A stretch of 64,000 nucleotides of DNA, taken from Trissonchulus latispiculum (lineage: Eukaryota > Nematoda > Enoplea > Enoplida > Ironidae). The notes under the pieces were generated by a model. That model was not told the DNA's origin and made no database searches. It saw nothing but the letters and a program-made list of their open reading frames with translations. The DNA lies in the NCBI GenBank assembly GCA_030248195.1, contig JASAND010026649.1, positions 1 to 64,000 on the forward strand, given 5' to 3'. Made by a program: the position numbers and the translations under genes. Below are positions 23,218-36,000 of this stretch, piece by piece (within the stretch, counting starts at the first letter, position 1; every line of letters starts with the position of its first letter).

Positions 23218-24150
23218 AGTCTATTTCATATACATTGCATTTGTTACATTGTAGGTACAATGTAACTTCATATACATTCCTACAACGTAATGTAATACAT
23301 TGTATTTTACACATTACAATGTAAGTTACATTACAATGTAGTAGTTCTCATAGTGCTTTGAGTAGCTTGAAAATGTAACTACATTGTAGTTACATTATCT
23401 CAGTTTCATAAAAGTATTTTACGTATTTTACATTACATTTTCAGTCCACATGTAACTACATTTTTGACTGTGGTCAAGAACAAGACCACGATAAAATTGG
23501 GTTTTTCGCATTAAAATCGCCAATAAACGAGCTCTCTGCTCTAGCATAGAACTCTATGCTTCACTAAAAGTGTAAAATCACAGCATTGAATCATTCTGTA
23601 TGGTGAAAATACATGTTTTTAAGAAAATCTAAACTAGATTCAGGTCTGTAAAATTTGTAAAACCTGGATATTCGTAGAATATTTGTAGAACCTAGATACC
23701 TATTTGTAAAACCTACCTATTTGTAACCTATATATTCGCACTAATAACTAATATCCATGGAAAACTCAAACACTCCAATAAAAGCATTGCTATATATCGC
23801 TATATTGCACTCGCTATATATATAATTATATATGGTTGCAGTCTGTTTTACATTTAGTCTATGTATGTATGGATGCATGTAGCTATTAGGAACAATACGT
23901 TATGTACTTTCAATGTAATTACATTGTAACTACAGTGTAGTTACAATGTACTTACAATGTAACTACATTGTATCAACAAAAAAGGGACAGAATGACGTCA
24001 AAAGGAGTTTCCCGAGTCTAATGTAGTTACATTACACTTTAAAAAGTACATTTGTTTTATGAAACCCAAAAATGTAGCAAATGTAATGTAGTTATATACA
24101 TGTTATGTAGGAAATGTAATGTAACCAATGTAGTTTTATGAAATAGGCCC
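23218..24150. mobile_element. Foldback element built of TACATTGTA motifs
   Basis: The left end, CTATTTCATATACATTG, is mirrored by TGTAGTTTTATGAAATAGG at the right end (about 24150). Both ends are packed with ACATTACAATGTAG, TACATTGTAGTTACATT and similar self-complementary words. The centre (23480-23880) is unrelated AT-rich sequence. It is a non-coding, MITE-like element. Confidence 0.75.
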
Positions 24151-25727
24151 CTGGTATTCAAGTACTTGAATTGCAGTACTTGATGCTCGCATTTAGCTAT
24201 GTAGTATTGATTGGGAATGTTCAAGTGAATCGGGCGCCTTTCGTTCAGTTTAATTTTGTGCGATTAATGGGTCTGTTGCAATTAGGGACAGCTGGTATTT
24301 TGGTATGGTGTACAGTATATTTAGTTTGGCTCTCATGCTTAGATTATTTCATTGTGAACTTTGTGCTGTGCAATTATGTCATGTTGATTGGATTATGATT
24401 TTTGCCTTTTTGTTTTGAGATAAATGAGCCGCACTATAACATTTTTCACCCCGTTTTGTGTCAGTTTGTTAAGGTAAATACGAGTATATTCGGACATACG
24501 AACAGTCTGGGACTTTCAGTCTTCTGTTTAATTTGAATAATGTATTTCAATATCTAATCTACACACTATTATATACATCTATACATTTATACACATCTTA
24601 TGAACCATACCAACTAATTAACCAAATACAGCCAAACCATGAAAATAATCAAAATAAACCGAGATGTAATCGAAATAATAACAAGCTAATTGACACGAAC
24701 GGGTTGCCGCTATCATTTTTCTCTAATGAACGGTCAAAACCGAGATATGCTGGATTTGTAATCTTTGATGCTATTACGCTTTTCTGCGCTCGTCTCGTAG
24801 ATCGGTATCGAATGATGTGCACATTGGAAAGTTTCCGCCACTTTCTAAATTTAGTCTATTTGTGCAACATCACTGTATACGCCCCACCAGTTTGATCTAA
24901 TCCGGTTAGGAGCTTGATGTTGAAGTTTGACCGGGTTATATGGTTAAAACTAAAAAATTACTCGGTGCCAGATCGTTTCCCTTGATCTCCCTTAGAAATC
25001 GAAAAAAATCGAATTTCGCTAAGTCAAAAAATTTTGCGATATTTTAACTCAGCGTAGTCTAAAGCAAGCCCATACCAACTTGTGGCTCATTTGGTCAAGT
25101 TTTAAGGATTTTGAGTGGTGGGGGGTAATCGAGATAAGACCCGGATTTTTTCTTTGATTGTTTCAACGTTTTTTATCATTCATTAACATAGGGTCGGGTC
25201 CTGGGGGCTTGTCCCCAAAAAATTTTGAGGGTATTGTAGCTTGAACTAAAATATTCAGGAGGGAGGGATTGCAACTAATGAATAAATTTGTCAAGTTTTT
25301 CGAAAATGTAACGCTAATATTCTCCAGTTTCCTATTTTTTATTAAGTTACAACAAAATCTTCCGTTTTCGAAAAAATTTCAAAATTTTGCCCGGTTTTCA
25401 CGCAACATTTTAGCTAGAAATTCCTACTTAGCTAAAGAACCTTTTTAAAATTTTAGACTAAAAACGAATTCTTTCCGGCTTCTTTTGCTTACCCCTTGGC
25501 CATTTTTTCGTTACCCCATGTCCCCGACTCGGTAGGCTTGTACCTTGTCCGGATTGCGAGGGGCTCGGACGTCCCCAGACCCCCCAGACCACCGAGTTTT
25601 TAACCTATATTTTCTATTGTTCTTGAAAAGGACTCAATTAGTGTGCTTAACCGAGACAGCTTTATATTCACAATTCGACATAGTACTTCAACAAACGCTA
25701 AAAGTGCAAGTTAATTTTTTCTTTCAG
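24151..25727. other. Upstream region of the cyclase gene; 5' exons not located
   Basis: The signal-peptide exon and promoter of the receptor guanylate cyclase should lie here or further upstream. An open frame at 24171-24398 contains a hydrophobic stretch but has no fitting phase-1 donor, so I do not call it. GC hairpin-like motifs occur at 25194-25217 and 25561-25590. No TATA or initiator can be called. Confidence 0.4.
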
Positions 25728-25872
25728 TGTACGCATTTGGCAAGACGATAAACGTTCGTTTGGGCCATGTGAAAGCTGAACTGGAAGGACCGATGACAGA
25801 TATGACAATTGTGATGGCTCAAAGACAGCTGTACACCGACAGAATACTAGATCCAGATCAAGTTCAATTCAC
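25728..25872 (+). CDS. Candidate exon: first strand and helix of the ANF-receptor domain
   Basis: A pyrimidine-rich acceptor (TTTTTTCTTTCAG) opens a frame reading 'TINVRLGHV' and then '[16 protein letters not shown]'. This resembles the first beta strand and helix of ANF-receptor domains (often ..VGLL.., then ..GLLP.. before the next strand). A donor AC|GTCTGT leaves phase 2, exactly what the exon at 27148 needs, and the frame otherwise ends in TGA 17 bases later. Similarity is weak, so this call is tentative. The entry phase is 1. Confidence 0.55.
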
Positions 25873-28800
25873 GTCTGTATTTTGATCTAACCAAACTTAT
25901 ACTTCGACTCCAGGGACCAATTCTATTAAGCTTATAAATAAACAAACTAAAGGCCAATTTACACCACCAAACTTTCGCCAAACCAAACCTCAACCAAACT
26001 CAAGTTTGGCGAAAGTTTGGTGAAACTTTGGTGGTGTAAACATACACCAAACGTCCACCAAACCTACAATAAAACAACCACCAAACTGAGTTTGGTCCCA
26101 TAGCAATTTTCACCAAACGTTTGGTGAAACTGACCAATGAGAATCCACCAGAAAGTCACATGGCTGTGTCTGTGCTATATATTATACACTTGCAGACATA
26201 TTTTTAATATATTTATTTCCACCCTTCGTTATATTTACTTTTTTATTTTGGACTATTTATTTGTTTTGTTTTCGTTAAAGAATTTCAAGGGCGGATTCCA
26301 GCCTTCACAATTCACGTATTGGATTGGAATGTATTGGAAGGCACTATTGAAAATATTAAGCGGAAAATTGAATAAGAAATATAAAAAATCGGAACAGGAA
26401 GTATTGTACAAAATGTTGCTGGACCAAGTTTAAATTTTGCCATTTGACTGTCACTTTTACCAGTTAAGAGAACCAATGTTAATTGGTAAAACCTTTTAAT
26501 GTTCCAATCGCTAAATGTTAAATGTTAAATCACCAAAAAACATCTGTGAATGGGGAAGCCCCTCTAAGCTCAGTCCACCTATCCATTTCAATACCGACAA
26601 ATGTCTTAACAAAAACTGTAAGACTGTAACTGTAACTTTAAACAATAAGTTTAAACTGGAGCTCATATTCTCTGTAATTTCGTTGGTTCCCTCCTAAAGT
26701 TTGGTGAGTGTTTGGAGGAAGTTTATTCAAACGGAGTTTGGTAGTGTAAACACAAAGTTTGCCACACTTTTTTCACCAAACTTGAGTTTGGCCAAGGTTT
26801 GGTTTGGCGAAAGTTTGGTGGTGTAAACTGGCCTTAAGCTAACGGGCACTGTTTAAGAGAGCTAGTCAAAACTATGCTTTATGCCTTTCTCAGATTGAAA
26901 TATATGAAGTCGATCCAGATTGATCCGGAAACTCCGAAATAATAGGATCGGCCTTGGATGCAACTGAATGAATTTCTTTCTATTCAGTCCTAATTATGTC
27001 TTTAGCCAAGATCTTAGATTACAGGTTTTGTGTTTCGTAAAAGTATTTCTGTAATTATTTCTTGTAAAGTCAAGCAGGTGGTCACAATAAGCTCAACAGG
27101 ATTTCTAATTAATTAATTAAATAATTAATTAGTGTCCTTTGTTTCAGAAATCTTGCTAGAATGGGATGTGAAGCTGCAGATGGTCCTGGAGCGGCAGTAG
27201 ATTTATACATTAAGGACCATATCGATTTGCTTATTGGTCCAATTTGTGACAACGGTAAAATTATGTCAAAATTATTCAGTTAAAGCTGTATTTTATAATT
27301 GTTCATGTTAGGATTGTGAAACATGGTGTCGCGCAATGAAAATGTTTCTGTGAGAAACCGAGAAGATTACATTATTAGAAGTAAGGTTACATTTAAAGAC
27401 AGAAAGAACAGTTAGCTATATGGCTCTAACGTAGTGGAGAAACAAAGAATATTTATTATTTTACTGCTACAGTTGTCTGCCATATTAATTAAACACCGAA
27501 TGGTGAAGCCGTGAGGGCTCCCCAACTCGAGTTCGTGTGCCGGTCTTCCGCCCAAACTCACTGGAACTTCCACTGGCAGAAACGGTTTTTACCATTTCAG
27601 TTTCAGATTTTGAGGTGTTCGTTTTATGAGTGATTGTGTGTGTACAAAGCTGCAATTATTGCAGCAATTGGTTGCGAGATAACGAAAAAGCTAACTTTAA
27701 ACCAACAAACTACCAGCGTTACGAGTGATGCTTGATTGATTGTGATTGAAGCCCTCTAGTATAAATACCTAAATGTTTACAGTGGAACAAAATAATATAA
27801 ACTCAACAAAAACTGATATTCTAGGAATGCTTTGTGTCGGCAAGTTAGCTGTGTATTGGAACATTCCTGTTATTGCACAGATTGCTCCTGCAGATGCATT
27901 GGCTGACAAATCTATATATAAAACTCTGGCAAGAGTGTCGGTGGAACATGTACGTTTAAGACTGAACTATAAGTCACTGGTTAACAAAAGTTCCGGCAAT
28001 GGTTTTTGGTGGCTTCTACTATGCACTGTAATCTGGGCTTTTGCCCGCTGTAACCTTTTGCCCCCTGTAACTTAATGGGCTTTCCCGCCCGTCATCTTTT
28101 CTAGTTAACTCTTCACGGTCCGCTTCAAACATTTTAATTTGCAAATTGGAAAGTCGTATCATTTCTACGTTTGGATTCCTTATCTTTTTGTTTTCCAAAT
28201 ATCCAAGTAATCAGAAACGGGTAGGATTAGGCTCGTTGTACTCAGGTCATCCTACGGGATGGCTGGCCTAACCAGTACATACGTTTACAAATATTTTTTA
28301 AAAAAGTACTGGATCTCTCTGATAATGAGTACTTCAGGTCTTAATTCCGCTATGACCTATATGCTTTATAGGTCAACCCTTCAGGTTTATACTTACAATT
28401 GGTCAGGGCCTGAGGGATTAGGGCCGAAAGACTTTGGCCAATTGTGTAAGCAACAAATTCACAAAAATCCCATTTCTTTGCGTGCTTCGCAAAGTAAAGT
28501 ATATATTTGATTGTAGTTAATTGTATTTATTATATATACTTAATAATATCCTGCATTGATTGTAATACTTGGTTATTAAATTGTATTGCTAACTTTTCAA
28601 AAATTCTCTACATTTTGATATATTCAACATCCAATCTGAGTTGGTAAAGTGTTGTGCACCGTTTTGCTTATTTCAGTAGTTTCATTTTTGCTATACGGTC
28701 TTTGTTATTGTATAATTTTCTTGATTGTCCCCTATATCTAATAAATGCAATGTCTGTAATATTCTGTTGTATATGGTCTGTTTATTAGTTTATTGCAGAT

Positions 28801-31800
28801 AATCCTAACCTCTTGTTTCCTTCTCTGTTCTGGAAAAATGTTAAGGTGTAGTGTAGACGAATAACAAATAACATCCTCCTTCGTACAATTACCGTTACAG
28901 TACGATAACATTTCTGAATGTTTATTTTTACCAAAAGATGGATTTTGGACAGTGTTTATGACGTATAATAACTTTTTGACCAAAAAAGCTTCCCAGCAGG
29001 CGACAATGCAATCATTCCTCATAGCATTTACACACTAACAAGTAAATGCTTGTTTCCATATTCGCCTGTTTATGGTTAGCTTCTGTTTCTAAGAAATTTC
29101 AAATTGGTTCAATAGCATGTTCCAAAATGCTTAAAATGAAGAGTTTTAAGGATTTTTGAAATTGTAAACCAACTAAAATTTCATCTATTTTTGACATTTT
29201 TTGTCGAGTTAAACAACTGAGTTTCTTCTTTTTCAGGACAAACTAGCTTGGGCAGTGCGATCTCTACTTGAACATTATGGATGGAACAGGGTAGCTTTTG
29301 TGCATAGTTACGGCTGGACCTGCGATGCGTTGACAAGAGCCATCAGGCACACTCTGATCGACTCAAACGTTATAGTCACTCTTGATATTGTAGGATCGTC
29401 GGAAATGCTGCATTTTCAAAATAAACATAATTTCGAACTGATAAAGGAAAGCGCAAGAAGTAAGAGAAATGTCAGAGTAGGTTCTAATATTAATGATAGC
29501 CAAACTATTTCTAATTTTGAAACTATTTGAATTGCTTGCATTCTAAAATTCGTCTTTTGCATCCATACTAAATGTCAGTAATTTTAAATGTTGTTTTCAT
29601 CGTTAATTTTAACTTTGGTCTACAGCAAATATAAGAACATAATATAATATAATAAAGAGAACAGTTATTTACAAGGTAAACAAATCTATCAGGCATAAAG
29701 CTAATAACTAGATTATTATGGGTGAAGGTAGTAATTTGTATTATAACCGTTGATACTCCCGTTTCAGTAATCATAGTTTGCATGGGAAAGGGAGCAAACT
29801 CGGCCAGAGAATTCATGTTGCAAGCAAGACATATGAACATGACCGGTGCTGACTATGTTTACATCATACCTGAACCTTACAATGAGGACTTCAATTCGAA
29901 CATGCCCTGGACCCATCCGGGACAAGACGATGGACTGGATTATTCTGCTCGTGAGGCATTTCGATCAGCTCTTATCGTGAGTTTAAGTTAGTTGTTGAAA
30001 TTGTATGCGATTAAGAATTACTGCTTTAACCATGCACGTCCTGAAATAGATGTTCACCTAATCCTTTGCAAATCCTTCTGTGATTGCCGGACTATTTGCT
30101 GAAATGTTTAGTCAGTTTAGAGAACATTATTTCGAATTAATGTAGTGTACGTATATATTCTGGTATAGGAGGGGAACTTTCCTTTTTCCCCACAGAAAGA
30201 TCCTACGCAGTAATCATCTGTTACTACACCTAAGCCATACTAGCCAGAGTATTCATGTTCTGGCTAGTCACACATGTTCTTTAGTCAAAATCAAGGCCAC
30301 ATAAACAAAAGTATTTAAAACATACAGATAAATAAATAAATACACAATTTCAAACTAACAAGAAGTAAAATGATGAAAAGATTGAATAGCGATTTGAATC
30401 TAAGCAGTTTCTGCTTAGTAAATACTTGATTTTATCAGTGAACTGTTTCACTGATTATTTTTATCATTACAGATCGAAGGAGACAAATCTGGAACGGATG
30501 CAGTTGAAGAATTTAATTCCAGAGTCAGACTGATCGCTGCAGGGCCGCCGTGGTACATGAATGAAACAAGAGAAAAGGTCTGTTAGCTTAGTGCCAATAA
30601 AGATATAATATAATATACATAATCGGGATCAAGGCCAGGCTCGAAATGAGTTTTCCTTTTACACTAGGATAGCATTAAAGTGTAAAACTCGTGTCCTTAC
30701 TCAGGTAGGTCTCAAATTCTGCAATTTCCTAATAAAATATTTCATAGATTTAAAATTATTGATAGCTTGTTATGCATTTCGAATTTTCACTTGTCCCAAG
30801 GAACTAATAAATCCTTTGGTTGTTAACGTCAACATTTAAACATTTTAGCGTTTTTGACTCTTGAACACATAATCTTTATCCTTTTTATTGCGACAAGCTT
30901 GACCTCTGCATTATATTTTAAACAATTTTTTATTCGAAAATGTTTTCACGTTATTCTGAGCTGACAATACTTCTATTTGCAGTAATTTGTAAATATTTTG
31001 TTAACTATAGTGAATAGCATAATGTTGGTTTCATAAGTTCAGACCTCCTCGACCGACAAAAACGGATAGATCCCTCGGAGATACGGAAAAAGGGTTGACT
31101 CTCTCGTCTAGAAGACAAAAATGTTTGACCCTCAACTATGTGACTCAGATTTGATTATTTTTCAAAAAATTTAAAAAATCGCGAAAAATGGTCATTTGTT
31201 ACTAACTTCTAAACGGAAATATTAAAAATTTGCAATTTTTATTAATTTTGGGTTAGACCCTATTACAATTTTAGCATTTTCAATGGTAGAACCCTCGTCA
31301 AATGGGGTAGGTCTCCCAGAATTGGGCCCGTGTTAATGCATGACTATACAGTTAGATTTCATAACACCAGATTATAACTGTGTTAAGCAGTTGCTTTGGC
31401 CTATACGTATTAGCTGCAGATGTCAACCAGTTCAAGAATTCAATACCTTCACGATGCCGTGTATCTCTACGGACTAGCTCTTAACTCATGCTTATCCGGA
31501 GGCGTTGGCTGCAGTTTTCGTGACGGTCGAAATATGATGCATCATATGAAGTGCAAGCATTTCAAAGGTACAGTTGAATGATAGATTTACATGTGTTAAA
31601 GTTTCTAAAAAACAGGGCAATAGCAATGCTGTGTCATAAATTAGCCTGTCTTCGTAGAATTGTGGCCTTCATACCAGTGGCTGTGATTTAAATTAAAAAT
31701 TCTCTTCTGTTACTGGCAGGGCGCAATTTGCCCATCTTCAGAAATTTAGCAAAATTTGCCGATAGCTACTGATACAAGAAGCATTTAAAATAGAACTATA

Positions 31801-32964
31801 TTATGAGACTGCTGCCTGTGCAAATTAAGTTAAAATCGTTAAGTTTCTCTGCTCTGAACATGAAGTTTGACGGTTGAAACTCAAATATATAATCGTTTCA
31901 CTTTTGAGAATATATGGAGCAATAATATTTACCAGCCATATGAGTGAAATCCTTGACCAGCTAGTCTGGGCCAAATCGTCTACTTTCATCAGTCAGAATC
32001 GTATTAGTTAGGATTTCGTTAGTCAGAATATTGTTAGTTAGAATTTCGTAAGTCAGAATTTAAATTTTGAAATAATATAAGTTGAACTTTCATTAGTCAG
32101 AATTTCATAAGTCAGAATTTCATTAGTCAGAATTTCATTAGTCAGAATTTCGTAAGTCAGAATTTCATTTTTCTTGTTTCTTCAAAATTTTGCACGCTGC
32201 TGCACAGAGTAGAGATGTAGCTCTTAACTCTTCCCTAAAAAGGCCCTTGATGGTTTGCTCCATACCAAGAGTACCGTAATCCAGCAGTTAGTACGTACTC
32301 TTGGCCCTTCTGATCCTTTTAGGATTCGAACAAAACAGTCTATCGTCATTTCCTGTATGTGAGATGTAGGTAGGTGTAGGCGGAACCAACCCAGTTGTTG
32401 GGGAACTCTTTTGAAACGAGAATTTTGTTCGTTGCTGGTGGTAGAGCCAAGACACGTGTATTTGTGTCGACTAGAGGCCATTTTATAAAATTATCATGAA
32501 GATCAACCATCTTGTTAGACTTTGCGTCAGGAAGAAAATTGCTTTTTTGCAAAATTCTGACAAATAAATTCTGACCTATGAAATTCTGACAAATGTAAGT
32601 TCAACTTATATTATTTCAAAAACTTAAATTCTGACAAATAAATTTTGACATATGAAATTCTGACTGCTGAAGATAAACCGGCCAAATTGCCATTCCTCCT
32701 TTAACGACTATAGTGTAAGGATGTTACTTCCTGCGTGTCAGATCTGAAAATAATTGGATAATGCACCAAGGCATTCGTAAGCGCAGAGCTCCCTACTACA
32801 ACTGAGCTATTGAGGCTACAGTTGAGCCAATCTTGAAGGACGTTGTCTCCAGCCTCAGGTAAATTGTTGCGTTGCAACACCGTCTTCCATCTATTGGAAT
32901 TGGGCAATATATCGCGAAGAACAATTATAGTATCGCTAGTAATCTGCACCATTTACTGAATACA

Positions 32965-33021
<57 letters not shown>

Positions 33022-36000
33022 TACATACATCGCTTATAGTGTATAGTGCTGTTTGTGAACTGATCTTGTTTTAGCTGAGCCACCCACCTACATTGATACC
33101 CTATTTATGCTAAACAACCAAAACTGGACTTTATAAAACTTAGCTATTTGCTACTCCTAACAGCTAGACGTGACTATGGCCCTATTTCTTTAAAGATGAA
33201 ACGGATTAGATTAAAATTAATCCGTATTACAGAAATAGCATCTCGGAATAAACGGATTAAAATTCAAGCCAGCGAGTTAAACGAGTTAAACGGATTAAAT
33301 TTAATACTATTTCTTTAATGCACCTAAGATTAAAATTTTAATCTAATCCTGTTTCTTTATTCACACTTCGGATTAAAAAAGGAACGAGTTAATTTTAATC
33401 CGACCTGCTTAATTGCTGTTTCTTTAAAGATTAATTTTAATCCGTTTAATCCAGCCTCTGTATTTTCGACTAGTTTTTAATCCCCGTGCAGCTACGCGGA
33501 TTAAACGGATTAAAAGTTGGTGGATTGAAATTTTTAATCGCTGTTTCTTTAACGATTAAATGGATTAAAATCAACTCGTTTAATCCGCGGATTAAAAATG
33601 GTCGGATTAAACAAGTTAATTTTAATCCATTTAATCCTGCATTAAAGAAATAGCAATTAAAATTTTAATCCGACTGATTTTTAATCCGTTTAATCCGACC
33701 ATTTTAAGCTTTAAAGAAATAGGCCCTATGACGTTGTTAATATTTATTTTCAAACAAATGCACAAAGACGGTAGTCACCGCTGCACAGATAGCTTGGCAA
33801 ATTTCAGCCGACAATTTGTTTAGGAGCCTCTGGAGATGTTTTAATTGACCATTATGCTGAAAGATTGCCATCGTTTGAAGTTCTTGCCATTGACAAAACG
33901 GATCAGCTAACGCCCTTCGTCATGTTCAGGCCTTCGTTCGATTGCACCTCACAGCTTAACTTCAATGAGACTCACACATACAAATTGGTAAGTAAGTAGA
34001 TAAAAATGTAGTAGTATGGCAACGTATAGTTGACTGGTTTATAGCAGATGAGTCTCTTCATTGGTTTACCTAGCATTGCTCCAACCAGAATATGGTCTGG
34101 GTTGAATCAACATGTCCGATCGAGTTTCCACGTTTGCGGGGAAGACAAGACAATGACCAATAAAATAGAAATCTCCTACCAGTGAGGCTGCAGAAAACAA
34201 CAAACTGTTATTCAAAACTTTTTTGAAATGTGCCCACTGTTCATGACCCACCAAAAATTTGGGTTTAACACCAGAATCCTCTCCACATTGTCTCTCCGCA
34301 ACTGGGATGTAGAGGGCATGCTGTGAAGTTTGGTCCTATGCGCTTGTATAATTCCTTGAAATAAAGACCGGACTTCGTATAAAATTTAGGAAAAATAGGT
34401 GCAGGTTCAGGTCTAAGGTGTGTGACACTAAAAACTCTAAGTTCAAAGTTATTCCCCTATTTAGACGAGAGGTCTTACTATAAAAGATACAAAGACTCAA
34501 TTTATTCAAAAAATTACAATGTGACAATAAATCCAAACACTTGGGCACAGACTGTTAACTACGAACTACAGCTCAGCTACTGCATAAACTAGTATCACGT
34601 GACAATGCTAAAATGTAAAACTACTATAAGTTATGGCGGCGCTAAACTCTTCACCTAACCCCCGATCCAACTGCCACTAACTGAATTCTGCAGAGACTTT
34701 AAATAGTAAAAAGAAGTCAGTCAAGGCAACAACTGAAATGATTGATTATGTTTGACATATATTCCGAGTTTTGACCTGTGACGTAGATTGTTTTCGATAT
34801 TAATTTGTATTTCAAATATTCTCTACAAAACATCATAACTTACTCCGATTACTGTAGTGCTAACTTCACAACAAAGTATACGATACAACTTGAAATTACT
34901 GTAAATTTACTGTAGATTATTACTGTAACTCATCACTGTAAATTCCTACTGTAAAGTCTTATTGTAGGGTATTACTGTAAATTCTTACGCTTATACTTAG
35001 GCTTACGATAAGGTATCTGACCAATATTCCACAATGCTTTGTCTGTCCCAAAAAAGGAAGCACTGGGTCAGGTATTTAAATTAGTTAAGACATATTTAAA
35101 CATCTCGTGATGGTGTATGGCCACAGAAGTTTTTCGGAATATAGATTTATTAATTTTTGTTGCAAATTTACTGGGTGTTTGGTAACCCCCAGGCATTTTT
35201 CAACACCCTCCACCGAATGCAAAATTCACGTACTTCACACACCGTAAGCCCAAAGATGTCTGGGACCACTTCAGCCCCCCTATTCATATCCAGATGCAAA
35301 TATTTAGATAATAGGCCAATACTCGCAATAGTTAGTGGGGGGACACAAATAAAACTAGCGAGCATGCCAAAATTGAAGGGTTGCCATTTCTGTGATAACA
35401 GCACAACCCACTAAGTAAAGGTTACGTTAGAGATTGTGTATATAACTCTCTACTGACCTACTCTATAGGTTCTGTTTCCAAATATAGGTGTTTTTGCGTG
35501 ACGAGTATTGGAGAACGTATGATGGAAAGCCACCGCGATCTATCCCAGAATGTGGATTTCTGAATGAAATGTGTCCATTCAACTATACAAGTGAGCTCCG
35601 TTTGCTTCTTAAATAAAATTCAAGGAGTAAGGATTTTTAGTACTCACGGATATGTAAATTGAATTGAAACCGTAGACATGGTGGATATGGTAATACGAAA
35701 GACACAAAAAGTCATGTACCATGTATAACACTTTAATATTTTAGTGAAAAAGTTGTAAATTAAAGGCTCTTCATGCTGTTGATGTTGTATTGCATACTAG
35801 CGTTATTCAATAATAGACGTCGATCTATTTTATAGTCTGATTTTAGTTCCTGTTATCGGAGTCGCCGTTTTCATGGTAGTGGCAACATTAGCTATATTGT
35901 ACGGTGTAAACAGACGAAGGTAAGTTACCTCATCAATCGGTTCGCCTTGAAAATTTAATTCTGTATTTTAACTGGCTTCAGAAATAAGTTGCTCTGTTTT

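Noticed and set aside
24171..24398. Hydrophobic open frame considered as the cyclase signal-peptide exon
   Set aside because: The nearest donor leaves phase 0, whereas the exon at 25728 needs phase 1, and the hydrophobic region is far longer than a signal peptide.
26137..26433. 98-residue open frame inside the Harbinger-like MITE
   Set aside because: It lies wholly inside an 884 bp non-autonomous element, is rich in Phe/Tyr/Lys as expected from AT-rich DNA, and lacks transposase motifs.
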